A stretch of 64,000 nt of DNA from Macrostomum hystrix (lineage: Eukaryota; Platyhelminthes; Macrostomidae), in contig CATNEN010000037.1 of assembly GCA_950097015.1 (NCBI GenBank), forward strand, positions 4,245,501 to 4,309,500. The letters are read 5' to 3'. Below the pieces are notes generated by a model. It was not told the DNA's origin and searched no databases. It saw only the letters and a program-made list of their open reading frames with translations. The position numbers and the translations under genes are program-made. Of this stretch, positions 1 through 11,066 are shown piece after piece; positions within the stretch are counted from its first letter, which is position 1; every line of letters begins with the position of its first letter.

Positions 1-1664
1 TAAATGAGGACTCAAATCAAGGCGGCACTGCTCAATTTCAATTTCGAACTAAATCTCTTTCAATCCGACTAGAAGCAGCCAGTTTCAAGTCCCCATTGAA
101 TCTAGAAGATCTGCAGCGGATATCGAAGGGCTTCGGGGTCCAGACGAGCTTCAAGATTATCCACGGGATCAATGATTGGCAGTCTACTCCAGATCTCTTG
201 ATGCACTCAATCACCAAAGTCAGGCATGTCCAGTGTCAGTGCTGATGTCGTAAAGCAAATCCCTGCCCAGGACCTTGGATTGATTCTGAGCTGGGTTAGC
301 AACTGGCAAAGGATGCAACCCTGTCATCCAGGTGACAGCGGCGGCGCTGACATTAAAGAGAATGTGCGAAAAATCTCACTTCCCACTGATGGGAAGCGGG
401 GGTTTTGAGGACGCGGGGCTGTCTGCACAGCGGGAAACTTAAAATCAGAAGTCCCAATTGTGTGAGATAAGAGCCGCGGACAGTGATATCAAAGCTCATT
501 CTGAACCGTGACGCAACAGAAAATGAAGGCATTTTTTTATTTCAAACTGACAAAAGATAATCAGATTGAGTCATAGATACAGGGCGGCTGAAGCGGCCAT
601 TAACTGACTTCAAATCTTACAAGCCGCAGGCGAAACACCAACAAATTGAGCAGTAAAACGTGCAGTAAAGTCAGGGTGAAAGTGATCTCATTGCAGTCGA
701 GATTAATCGAGCCTGGCGAAAGAAAATGAATAATAAAAGTGATGCGTGAGCGGCTGTGGGGTAGGTTGATTCACAGACAAAGTGTGGCGCTATGGATACA
801 GATAAATGAGTAAAACATTAATAGCGGTTTTTAGAAATGCGTGAGACAGACCTGACAACAAGTTATGGAGAGTGCCGAAAAAAATAGGTGTGAAAGATGA
901 ATAATTAGAGACTAGAAATGAGACACAAGAGTTGAAATGATCCGATCGCAGCTATAGGAATCGTTATTGTAGTTGCGGGCGAGCTTTATGGCCCAGGTTA
1001 ACTATAGACTCAACCCTTTAGCAGGGCCGCAGTGTGTGTTGAGCAGGCAGTGCTGCTATCATCACCCTATCCGTCGCTAAGTCACGCCCCGTGTTGAGTC
1101 ACAAAGTTTTCAATTTTTTCTCTACAGGATTTGTTAAAAGATTTATTCGATTTAGTAAAAACATTTGTGTTATAAAGAATGACCAATATGTTATCGAGAG
1201 ACCAAGTCCGCGGACTGGGCGTCCGTGCTTACTTTGATCTCAAGGAACTGTTATGTTTCTCTTTTATGCTTTGTCGTGTCACACTTGAAAATTTTTCAAC
1301 CACTTTTACTGATCATTGTAATGTGGACTTAAAAGGCACAGAGCTAACCGATGGCATTCAATGAACAAACAATCACTATTTGCTAATGTGTTCTTGTATA
1401 AAAATAGCTCTTAAGCTCGTGACTATGGTCAGGTTTAATTGCCTGCTCGTCTTTTGATTCCTTCATCACTTAAAGTAAGTCGAAAGTCAAACAAAGATGT
1501 TCTTTTCATCGTTTCAATTACAAATTTATAGAATATAACTTTATGAATCTGTTATCAACGTCATTATTTTTTACTATAGTTTTTAACAGTTAAAGCTTTT
1601 AGGTAAAATACAGGTAAAACAAGTTAAATCTCGTTATAACAATGTGTAAAAAGGCGTAACATTA
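1..1664. other. Non-coding flank, no gene recognised
   Basis: No open frame here has recognisable protein character. Composition is mixed and AT-leaning, with no tandem array and no SINE or MITE copy that I can identify. It may be intergenic or intronic sequence of a gene to the left. Confidence 0.4.
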
Positions 1665-2390
1665 CTCGTTAACAGGTAGGTCCCGTCAGTGGCTGGTAAA
1701 TTCTTCCCGTTTACATGTAAATCATTGCTGATAATAGGTAATTCCTTCCTATAAACAGGTAAACAATTCCCGTTAAGAGGTAAATCCTCTCATTTACAGG
1801 TAAATCCTCTCATTTACAGGTAAATCCTCTCATTTACAGGTAAATCCTCTCATTTACAGGCAAATCCTATCATTTACTTGTAAAGCCTCTCATTCACAGG
1901 TAAATTCTCTCATTTACAGGTAAATCCTCTCATTTACAGGCAAATCCTATCATTTACAGGTAAAGCCTCTCATTCACAGGTAAATTCTCTCATTTACAGG
2001 CAAACCAATCATTATCAGGTAAATCCCCTCATCGACAGGTAAATCCTCTCATTGACAGGTAAATCCCCTCATTAACAGGTAAATCCTTCCCGTTAGCAGG
2101 TGATTCCGTACTGTAAATACGGAATTCCTTCCCGTTTACAGTTAATTATTTCCGGTTTACAGGTAATTCCTTCCCATTTACAGGTAATTCCTTCCCGTTT
2201 ACAGGTAATTCCTTCCCCTTTACAGGTAATTCCTTCCCGTTTACAGGTAATTCCATCCCGTTTACAGGTAATTCCATCCCGTAAACACAAAATTCCTTCA
2301 CGTAAACACGTAATTCCTTCCCTTTAACATGAAATTCCTTTCCGCTAACAGGTAATTCCTTCCCGTTAACAGGTAAATGCTTTTCTTTCG
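1665..2390. repeat. Minisatellite, 20-21 bp units, two sub-blocks
   Basis: About 35 imperfect units. The left block (about 1740-2090) uses ggtaaatcctctcatttaca-type units. The right block (about 2090-2390) uses ggtaattccttcccgtttac-type units. Because many units are 21 bp, open frames run through it on both strands; these are not genes. The array runs directly into a truncated SINE at about 2390. Confidence 0.9.
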
Positions 2391-2535
2391 GACTCACGAC
2401 TTTAAAGTCGGGGGTTCGAGTCTTGACTTTTTTGGAACAATTTGTATCCTTTGGCCAGACGTTGCTCTATATTGTTTCAGTTTACCAACCAGTTAAATGG
2501 GGCCATGGACTGATGGGTTCATGGGTTCATCACCC
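2389..2535 (+). mobile_element. tRNA-derived SINE, family 1, 5'-truncated copy
   Basis: It begins inside the tRNA-like head (ggactcacgac) and keeps the B-box-like ggttcgagtc. The family body follows: an 'acaatttgt' segment, 'attgtttcagtt' and 'catggactg'. The same order is seen at 42850-43140 and, inverted, at 20090-20370 and 49060-49300. The A-box half is missing where the preceding minisatellite begins. Confidence 0.65.
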
Positions 2536-3123
2536 AGTAAAAATTATCCTTAGCAGGTTCAAAGCAGTTGTCCGTTACATTATCCACTGAGCGGTCTTTT
2601 GGAATATCCACTTTAGAATTCACTTAGTCAATTCAGTGTGACTACTTTTAGTAGCCAGTGAGGAAAATAAGAGGCAAAATAAAAATTACCCAAAATCTTA
2701 CAGAAAATAATGAAGATTTCACCATAGACAATTATTCAGTTAGAATGCAATAATGCTTGCAAAGTCATCAGCGTGCAACAATCCTCCTGTCTATGGCAGA
2801 GCCCCTCCCACTGTTGGCTAGTCAAAATATCAAAATATTAATGACCACTATAACTGTAAAAATACTGTTTATTCCCCCTATTTTCCGATTATAAATGGAA
2901 CTGACCTTGAAAAATTGCATGGTTGGCAAATGACACGAGGTACCGGCAATACGCATTCTTCGTAAATAATTTAGTCAAAAATTGCAAACGACTATTTAGC
3001 TTTTTGAGTTGCGGTGTGCCCACAGACACTGTGCTATATTTGGCTGTTGTAGCGAGTCACATGTGAGAGTTGGGCAAACGACAGCTCATTAGAGAAATAA
3101 GACAGTCAGGAGCGGTGAGCAGT

Positions 3124-3792
3124 TCAACTGTCGGGGGTCGGCACACCGTGGGTGTTGTGGGACTGGGGCTTCTTGCCCTCTCCGCGCTTCGGCTTGTAGA
3201 ACTTGGCGCTGGCGCACAGCTCGGGCAGCTCGAAGTACTTGTCCTTGGGGTCGTGGAAGCCGAAGAAGAACAGGATGCCTCCGGAGCACTTTCCGTTCTT
3301 GGTGTACTTCTTCTTGATGAGGATCGGCACGCACCTGTCATCGATGACGCCGCCCAGCTTGATAGACAGGTCGCCCTTGGTCTTGCGTCCGCAGTGCACG
3401 CTGATGGGCACCTTGCGGTGAGTGACGGTGGAGCGAGCCACCACGCGGTGGTTCGGCCACAGCTTCGGGCACAGGGTGAGGAAGTGCTTGGCGTGGCTCA
3501 CGGGGATCTTCACGCACTGGGCGTTGGCGGCGCTGGTGCCCCAGGCGTAGTAGCCGACTCCCTGCTCAAAGTCGAACAGGGTGTAGTGGTGTCCGGAGTA
3601 GTTCTTGGACTGGACCTTGAAGTAGGCGGCCACCTTCTTCTTCTCCTTGGATCCGGCAATGCCTCCCAGCAGCTTGAGGTAGGTGCCGTTGTGGTAGCCC
3701 AGACCGGCCACTCCGATGGCGCCCTCACGGGGCGGGTTCTCGCAGGCCAGCGCAGTGGCCAACAGGGCGGAGATCAGCAGCAGCAGCTTCAT
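3124..3792 (-). CDS. Secreted ependymin-related protein (probable)
   Basis: A single-exon 222-aa protein starting at ATG 3792. Residues 1-16 (MKLLLLISALLATALA) form a clear signal peptide, so it is secreted. The mature part has seven cysteines and a layout like the ependymin family: a 'GVGYYAW..C' segment mid-protein, a 'C.P' pair around residues 151-156, and a C-terminal F-x-DPKDKYFELPELC block like the family's terminal P-x-x-C motif. Ependymin-related proteins are secreted, lipid/calcium-binding extracellular proteins of largely unknown role. The tail after residue 195 is Lys/Gly/Pro rich. A TATA-like element lies about 90 bp upstream of the ATG. GC content is much higher than in the flanks, as expected for coding sequence. 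Family assignment is by motif pattern only. Confidence 0.6.
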   Translation of the reverse strand: MKLLLLISALLATALACENPPREGAIGVAGLGYHNGTYLKLLGGIAGSKEKKKVAAYFKVQSKNYSGHHYTLFDFEQGVGYYAWGTSAANAQCVKIPVSHAKHFLTLCPKLWPNHRVVARSTVTHRKVPISVHCGRKTKGDLSIKLGGVIDDRCVPILIKKKYTKNGKCSGGILFFFGFHDPKDKYFELPELCASAKFYKPKRGEGKKPQSHNTHGVPTPDS

Positions 3793-3881
3793 CTTCTGGC
3801 AGGTTCGCTTTCTCGCTGTTATTTCTGTAGCAGACTGAGAGCTGTGAGTTCACTTGGTGGTTGGCTCCTCCGAGTGTCCGC

Positions 3882-3888
3882 TTTTATG
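3882..3888 (-). promoter_or_regulatory. TATA-like box (CATAAAA) of the ependymin-like gene
   Basis: On the minus strand CATAAAAG lies about 90 nt upstream of the start codon at 3792. A start site near 3855 would give a 5' UTR of about 60 nt. This is inferred from spacing and motif only. Confidence 0.4.
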
Positions 3889-4099
3889 CACCTGGCCTGT
3901 TTGACCAACTGCTCCGAGGCACACCAACTGCCAAACATTCGCTGTCCAGTTTTGTTTCCATGTGGCACCTGAGCTCACTGCCAGCTCAGCAGATCTCAGT
4001 CGCAACATGGCGACAGTTAACAGATTTTTTAGTGAATGAAGAAACTGCCTTGCATAGTTTGTCAGCTTAACATTGAGCATGGCAATGTTAACTTTCATG

Positions 4100-5015
4100 T
4101 GAGCTTTCGTTTGTTAAATATTGAGAACCAACCTGGCAACGCAGAATATTGATTAAATCAACATTTACAAAGTAGCTCTAATCGATTAAAAAAGTCGCAT
4201 GGCTGGTCACTGTTCTTATTCTATTAAACCTAAAGTTGATGTTAGCGGAATCGATGAAAAATATTCCTTTTGTTCAACCTTCTTTTAATCCGAAAATGAT
4301 TTGAGTTGTCTAAAAACGACATGTTTATGTTGAACAAAACCTTAGTAGCAGCTTTTTTATAAATAATATTGACTCCTCCAATTGGGAGTTGGTGGCTGTC
4401 GAAAAGAAAGCTGCACTTGAAATGCCAATTGTCAGTTGTTGGTTTATTGCATTCAGATCAGCAAACAGAAGCTGGTACTAGTAATCCTTATAGCGTTCTA
4501 TTTATAATCGCATAGGAATGAACAATGGACTCTTATCTCTAAGAGATATAGAATTAGTTCATATATGGGCGGTGGTTACAATTAAAAGTGCGAGAGCAAC
4601 GGATCTGGGCTTTCAGAGAATCATCAGGTAAGCATTGTTTAGTTTCCAAGCTTCTCCAGACACAAGAGAAGCCTCAATCAGTGCATTTGAGAGCAGATTA
4701 AACACTTAAATGTGCTGCCTGATGCTGCACTGAATCAGATCAAAACTGCTTGACTGCTTGATAAAGCGACGAAAAATGCTGCCAAATTTTTTATTCTGAG
4801 TTGAGAATCGGCGAAGTGAACGCGTTGTTTAATATGGAAACACAATGAAACAGAACGCCAAGCACTTTGTACATAGAATGCCAACAGTAAGACAGCTGCA
4901 GTGGTGGGGAGAACTTACCGATCTGGTCAAGGAGGTGCGGAAGGCTTAATAGCAACTCAGTGATGGTCAGTTGAACCAGCAGTGGTCCTCAGTCAGAAGC
5001 GGCCTCTCAAGGATT
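4100..5015. other. Intergenic, nothing recognised
   Basis: AT-leaning sequence with no protein-like frame, no array and no recognisable mobile element. It separates the ependymin-like gene from a 37-bp minisatellite. Confidence 0.4.
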
Positions 5016-5019
5016 AAGG

Positions 5020-5706
5020 GGTTCTTGAATCAGAAGAGGTCCGTTGAAGGACCAGAGGTTCTTGAATCAGAAGAGGTCCGTTGAAGGACCAGAGGTTCTT
5101 GAATCAGAAGAGGTCCGTTGAAGGACCAGAGGTTCTTGAATCAGAAGAGGTCCGTTGAAGGACCAGAGGTTCTTGAATCAGAAGAGGTCCGTTGAAGGAC
5201 CAGAGGTTCTTGAATCAGAAGAGGTCCGTTGAAGGACCAGAGGTTCTTGAATCAGAAGAGGTCCGTTGAAGGACCAGAGGTTCTTGAATCAGAAGAGGTC
5301 CGTTGAAGGACCAGAGGTTCTTGAATCAGAAGAGGTCCGTTGAAGGACCAGAGGTTCTTGAAGCAGAAGAGGTCCGTTGAAGGACCAGAGGTTCTTGAAT
5401 CAGAAGAGGTCCGTTGAAGGACCAGAGGTTCTTGAATCAGAAGAGGTCCGTTGAAGGACCAGAGGTTCTTGAATCAGAAGAGGTCCGTTGAAGGACCAGA
5501 GGTTCTTGAATCAGAAGAGGTCCGTTGAAGGACCAGAGGTTCTTGAATCAGAAGAGGTCAGTAGAAGGACCAGAGGTTCTTGAATTAGAAGAGGTCCGTT
5601 GAAGGACCAGAGGTTCCTGAATCAGAAGAGGTCCGTTGAAGGACCAGAGGTTCTTGAATCAGTAGAGGTCCGTTGAAGGACCAGAGGTTCTTGAATCAGA
5701 AGAGGT
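5020..5706. repeat. Minisatellite, 37-bp unit, about 18 copies
   Basis: The unit begins ggttcttgaatcagaagagg and ends with ccgttgaaggaccaga. Copies are nearly identical, with a few substitutions concentrated at the right end (5560-5700), which suggests that the centre was recently homogenised. It is intergenic. Confidence 0.95.
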
Positions 5707-6404
5707 TTTTTGTTGGGCCAGGTTGTTTTGAATCCGAATGACCAGAATCTGCTGAACGACAACACTAAAGAACAGTATTTGCAAAAACTTCCATACCTCC
5801 TAGCCACCAGTTCGCTAGTTCAGTATGTTACAAGTGTTAATGTCGCATGCACGAATAATGATCTATAAAAATAATCTTTTACAAATATAATCAGCAAAGC
5901 AAAAGCAATCTAAAACAGCAGTTGCGCGTTAAACTTTATGCCGGTAATAGTCTAATTCAACACGCGGCGGGCTCATAGGGACTGAACACTGTCGCATTGG
6001 GCCTGATGGTCGCATGTGTCAGCCGGCTAGTCGATACCGACGATTGTGAATGATTACTACTCAAGGTGTGCGCCTTGGACCAGTATGGTGAGGTATTCGA
6101 CAAAACATGTTAAACGGACTCCAGACTGTCCGAAAGGCTGGCTGACAGGTTTGGCTGCTGGCGCTGCAGCTCGCGAATCATCTGAATTAGAGGGATGGTG
6201 CAGAAATATTTGTGCTTATTCTAGTTTGAAAAGTACCTTTTGTGACCAAAAAGTGTGACCCTTGAAAGGGCCGTTTTTTCAGTTATGTGTCGGTTGAAAA
6301 ATCGAAGTAAACTTATCGATTTTTGCTAGGTTCGAGCTGTAAAATATATTAAAAACCGAATTTCTTTAATAAAGTTTGAAAAGTGATAAAACGGCCTTTA
6401 AACG

Positions 6405-6545
6405 GTAGACCACGGGGTACTTAAAATGCCGACATTTTTTCTCCTGTATCTCCAAACATATTCAAACCAATCGCAATGAAAATTAACCAAGATATTCAAC
6501 TATTCTCGTCGGGGTGTCTGGTGGCAAATATACCACCAATATAGC
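6405..6545 (+). mobile_element. Degenerate copy A of the MITE-like family
   Basis: It shares the ordered blocks 'gaccacggggtacttaaaat', 'tgtatctccaaa..attcaaaccaatcg' and 'ggggtgtctggtggcaaa..taccaccaat' with the copies at 41455, 45955 and 54425. The end motif is mutated (gtacttaaaat instead of gtatttcaaat) and the right end is not found. Confidence 0.5.
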
Positions 6546-6597
6546 TTCTCAAAACTGCACGCGTCGACAAACAGCGTAGCCAGAGTAGATCCAGATA

Positions 6598-6745
6598 CAG
6601 AGTAGCCAGTATCGGCTGGAGCTTTGGATTTCTGACCGACAGGTCGGGAGTTTGAATCCCAGCAAGAGGGAAACGATTTGTGTCCGATCCGTTGAGCAAG
6701 ACAATTAAATATTGGTTCGGTTCACGCAGCTGTAAAATGGGTAAT
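6598..6745 (+). mobile_element. tRNA-derived SINE-like copy (family 1 variant)
   Basis: It has a tRNA-like head with a B-box-like gggagtttgaatccc, then 'aaacgatttgtgtccgatcc' and 'gcaagacaatta', matching the body order of family 1 ('caatctgtgtcatttagcaagacaatt' at about 42940). It ends where a family 2 SINE starts. Confidence 0.5.
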
Positions 6746-6754
6746 TGACAGAGC

Positions 6755-7090
6755 AGAGGGGTGAGTGGCAGAGCGGTCTAACGCGTTTGCCTCCGGCACC
6801 AATGTCCGTCAGCTCTATTCGGCAGCGAGGCCACATTCATTTGAGACGCAGCCGCGAAGAGAAGGCTTGGGGGCTTGTCATGCAATTTATGCCCTTGGGG
6901 GCCAACCTCCAAGGCACAGGGAGAGTGTACACTGCCTGACGATGAGAAAGTCAGGGCAGAGGTACAGACCTGTGTGAGCGTGTGCCTGCGTACAGTATCT
7001 GTGTGCGTGTGTGCTCAGGAGTCAGCGAAATGGGCAGAATTGCCCCTCGCTGGCTGCGGGTCTAGTGTCACTTACAGAAGTATCAGCTGT
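6755..7090 (+). mobile_element. tRNA-derived SINE, family 2 (Leu/Ser-tRNA-like head)
   Basis: The head resembles a tRNA with a long variable arm: A-box-like gtggcagagcggtctaacgc, then 'gtttgcctc'. The shared body includes 'ccaacctccaaggcacaggg', 'agtgtacactgcctgacgat' and 'gctggctgcgggtctagtgt'. Nearly the same sequence recurs at 49300-49590 (+) and inverted at 60420-60800. Short open frames in it are not genes. Confidence 0.8.
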
Positions 7091-8185
7091 GTCCACAGCC
7101 CTCCTTCGATAATTATTCTTTTTCTATTATTTAGCTGGGGTAAAACTTAAACGGCTGTGGCTGCTCCCCAGTCCATTGACTAAGCAGCTTCTGTTATCAA
7201 GTTATCAAGTTGTCCTTGGTGGCTGCTTCTAGTTGAAAATGTCTATAGTTGTGAAATTATCAAAAGTTGGTCTTTGCCATAAACTAATTTCATGCCCCCG
7301 CATCTCGTAAATTATGTTAAAATAGAACATGAAGTGGGATGGCATAGTTTTGTGCAATTTCTGTTCAATTCAAATCTAGCAGTAGATGCAGTTTAACGAA
7401 AAACTGGCGCACGTTTGTTCAGAAAATAACGAATTAAGTACAACGGTTACTTACGCAACAGATTAAGAAAATAGAAAGTAGCAAAACACCACTTTTACGT
7501 TTCATATAAATATATAAACCGAACTCAGCGAAATTCATGTTCTCAACTATTAATTACACTCCTATAAAAGTCAAATCTATTACCAGTATTTAATCGTTCG
7601 TTTTTCGTGAGAGACTATGAATTCGCTTTCATGGAATCAACAAAATCATCTGGCAGAGAAATATTTTTTCCATATTGTATTACATAAAACCTTCATATAA
7701 CTATGTCTCATCAACCACTTAAAGCGCATTTTTGTATGACAGAAAAAAATTGGCGAGATATCAGACAAAAAAACAATGCAAGCACAAAAATTAGCATGAG
7801 AAAATATTTCTTTGTTCCTGTACATGCAGCTTTGTGCACCAAGGCTTGTGTAAACATAGTTTTCTACCAACGCATCTGGCTGATTGGGTCTCAGTTTAAA
7901 ATCTTGTTAATCTTGATGTCTAGGAATCTCATTGTACTTTCTATCCATGGCTTTTACTAAGGTTACAAAATTAATTGAGGCTAAATTCTAGATTGTTAAC
8001 TCAACAGAAGAGTTACAAAGAGTGGCAAAAAGAGTCACATGCAGCGATAGGAAAGTTTAGAGAAAAAACACACGCAGCATAATGATCGGCCCACGCATTC
8101 TCACGGCTGTGTCGCGATGGCGGGACACGAATAAACCAGTTAGAAAAGTGTCAGACATCAACCAGCAGACCAGTTAAGGCTCAGA

Positions 8186-9115
8186 TCAGTAGGACATGAC
8201 ACTATGCACAGTCTTGTAGTTGCTCGAATTGACAGACCTTGTCACATTCTGATGCAGTACAGAAGTCTGTAACGTGGTCTTCGGGCCTGAGTTGGGCACG
8301 AATGTCTTGCCGGAGCTATTCACAACCTGCACTGGCCGGCTCTGCGACTTCTTCTCGTACTTCTCGCTGGAGTAAGTCGGGAAGCTTTCGAAAGTTCCGG
8401 CTTTCATTCCGCCGTCCTTTTTGCCCGGATTCGAAGGCTTGAATGGCTTTGCGATCGGCTCGGTTTTGCCATCGGACTTTGTTAGTGCCGAGCCGCCCTT
8501 GTAGGGATTGGTGTCGAAGAAATCCACTGGGTGCATGTTCAGCTTAAAGGCGCCCTTACCGGCCACCTTCTGCTTGTGCTGCTCGTTTTCACGCTTCTGA
8601 ATTTCCTTGTACTTCTCATAACTGTCGCCCTTATAATCCGGATACTTGTTCAATGTCACAAAGGCGTATCCATAGCCAGTACCTTTCTTTGGCGGGTTCG
8701 TCATGATGTTTTTTCCTTCCGGTCCAGCTTTTCCCTTTGATGATGAGAAAGCATTAAAATATGGAACTGGTCCAGAAAAGGTTCCATAGTGGCTTCCAAC
8801 ACCGCTGCCCAGCTTAGGGAAGCTGGTTGGATTCCAGCTCCTAGAAAGATTCCTGCTGCTTGCTTTCTGTCTCTCCTGTCGTCTAGTTTTGATAGGATCA
8901 GAGTATCCCTCGCCTTCAAAGACACGAGAAAAATCGGTCATGTAGCCATGCGACAACGCGGATTTATGCTTAGTTCCTCCTGGGAGCATCTGTCGACCTT
9001 TGTAAGCAGATGTATTGAACTGAAAGCTGCCCGGATTCTTGTACGGATCGCCAACTGTATGGTAGGACATCTCTTTAAAGATGCCGATGCGATCCATATC
9101 CGACTTTGTACCCAT
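8186..9115 (-). CDS. CFAP96: Cilia- and flagella-associated protein 96 (C4orf47 homologue)
   Basis: A single-exon 309-aa protein with ATG at 9115. The N-terminus (GTKSDMDRIGIFKEM, then the SYHTVGDPY segment) and the order of conserved blocks match the C4orf47/CFAP96 family: 'KGRQMLPGGTK', 'F.RVFEGE.Y.DP', 'GPVPYFNAFS', 'NPPKKGTGYGY..VTLNKYPDY' and 'FDTNPY'. The length is about that of the vertebrate protein as I recall it. The family is associated with centrosomes and cilia. The protein is basic, Gly/Lys/Ser rich and has no membrane segment. It is one of two ciliary genes in the window, with CCDC146 at 32-35 kb. No intron is needed. Confidence 0.93.
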   Translation of the reverse strand: MGTKSDMDRIGIFKEMSYHTVGDPYKNPGSFQFNTSAYKGRQMLPGGTKHKSALSHGYMTDFSRVFEGEGYSDPIKTRRQERQKASSRNLSRSWNPTSFPKLGSGVGSHYGTFSGPVPYFNAFSSSKGKAGPEGKNIMTNPPKKGTGYGYAFVTLNKYPDYKGDSYEKYKEIQKRENEQHKQKVAGKGAFKLNMHPVDFFDTNPYKGGSALTKSDGKTEPIAKPFKPSNPGKKDGGMKAGTFESFPTYSSEKYEKKSQSRPVQVVNSSGKTFVPNSGPKTTLQTSVLHQNVTRSVNSSNYKTVHSVMSY

Positions 9116-9119
9116 CTCT

Positions 9120-11022
9120 GAAGTTTAGGAAAAATCTAACAAGGAAAACTCGCTATAGCTCTTTCAATATGAAGACGTCCAAAAACAAATAATGAATAAA
9201 TGGCTCAAAACGCCTTCTTTAAACACATGGTGTTTCAATGGTGCTCTGCTCAATAAACATAAGAGATGTAGTTATCGCAATTAAAATAAACAACAATAAC
9301 AAACACAAGTATTTAAGAATCAGAAATGCTGTTTGTAGTTTTTAATTAACGTTTGCGTTCACAATTTGTTTTGACTTCGTTTTCTAAAAGCTATTTTTTA
9401 AACCGGTACTTGACGGCCGACGCGACCGTCGAGTGATGTGAAGAACATTTCCATTAATAAAAATATAGCCTACCCTAGCTATTCTATAGGCTAGTAGCAA
9501 TTGTTATAAATTTTCAAAGCTATTAGGCTCACTTTGGAACTCCAGATCCCTTTAATTCACTTTCGCTCAAGTATTGCTTATATTCAATGGAAAATATTCA
9601 GGTCATGATTCCCTTACCATAGAAGCCTAACCATTTAATTTATTTCTTATGATCTCCAATCCTTATATTCTAGGCCCAGGCAATAGAAGAAAGTGTTGTA
9701 AATATAGTTTTGACAAAATGCTGCAAGTTCACTGTGTGTGTCAATAATGTTATCAGCTTTTTCTTACAATTGGTAAATATGATGACATAACCAATAGGCC
9801 CTAATATATTTTGAGGCTCTAGCTGAAAAAAAAATATGTATAGGCCTATCCATTTTTAGCCATGTTTATCTAGAATCGTATTTCAAATGAAAAAAATATG
9901 CTGTTACAGTTATAGGCCTATATCAATGTGTCTGTCTAGGTAATGTAGGGTCGCTCTTCAAACCCTTAAAAAGGTATACATTTGGAGGGCAATTAGTGAT
10001 TATAGTAAAAACTGCCAGAAATAATCAAACAACTACAGTAAACTATAGGATTTAAATTTAACTGTTAGGATGGTTAAGCATTAAAGTTCTAATTCTCTGG
10101 CCTAGCTTATTAACATCTAGAAATTTCTTGACATATCAAAAATATTTAGTGTTTATTTATATTGCACCTTTACACTGCACATTTGCATAAAGGCTTTTTA
10201 ATTCAGTATGTAAGTTCAATATTTAGTTTGCCAAGTTTAGCCCACAAATTATACCTATTCTTCATAATGCTTATTCACACATGTAAGCTTTTATACACAT
10301 TTTCAACTTGGGGAACCAGGCAATTTAGTAATTAATTTATTTGCTACAAAAATATGAGCAACATGAAAAAATGTATTATAGCTATTTTTAAGGACAATTT
10401 TTTCTTTAGTGTAAAGAAAAATATTAAACTTGATGGGTTTTTTTATTTTGAGCAATTGTTTATAGACCTAGTATGGTTAATTAGAATATTCTTGTGTGGC
10501 TGATATGTTGTCTGGCCATTTTGTTGTGTGGCCATTTTGACGTGTTTTGCATTTTGAGCTCTTTGTTATAGGCTGCAGCTGTAAATATAATTTGAGCTTA
10601 TAACTTTAGACTGTATTTTATGCATTAATTAAAAAAACAACTATATTGAGGTAACAATGTTGCTTAAGAAATCAAATTCACTGATAGCTAGGGCCTAATG
10701 ATAACATAGATAGCAAAAAAAATTAATTTTAACTTAGTAAAAAAATATTGCTTTTCATTACATACCTCCTAATATTCTTAGTCAAGGCAACTATATACAT
10801 GTTTTTCTTTATAGGTTAGCAAATTGTTGTCACATTTGTTATTAACTGGCTATCCTACAGTGATCTTTTTGATCTCTCCCTGATCTTAGCTCTGCTCTTG
10901 TTATTTCACCCTGTCATCTTTTAGATAGCATTTAGGCCTACAAGTTATCTAGTTTCCAACTTCTTGTCTTTGCACCTACAAATATGCATATTTATACATG
11001 CATAGATCCTTTGTTAATTTCA
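9120..11022. other. AT-rich non-coding stretch upstream of the F-box gene
   Basis: Strongly AT-rich with no minisatellite, no SINE and no coding-like frame. The palindromic word taggccta and close variants recur (about 9790, 9842, 9912, 10930). It ends in a pyrimidine/AG acceptor-like site (ttaatttcag, ending at 11022) just before the F-box gene's 5' leader, so part of it may be a 5' UTR intron or an outron removed by trans-splicing. Confidence 0.45.
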
Positions 11023-11066
11023 GCTAACTTGGACAGTGAGCGTCCAGAGCAGAGTTCAGCATCAAC

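Larger units (their letters stand above)
5720..8185. other. Intergenic region between the 37-bp array and CFAP96
   Basis: No gene is recognised. It contains a MITE-like copy (6405-6545), a family 1 SINE-like copy (6598-6745) and a family 2 SINE (6755-7090). At about 7150-7200 a short stretch (ccccagtccattgac) resembles the SINE family 1 body. From 7200 to 8185 it is AT-rich with no identifiable feature. Confidence 0.5.

Noticed and set aside
3070-3972. 300-codon plus-strand frame
   Set aside because: It is antisense to the ependymin-like gene, which has a signal peptide, a TATA box and a family-like pattern. GC-rich coding sequence often leaves the opposite strand open.
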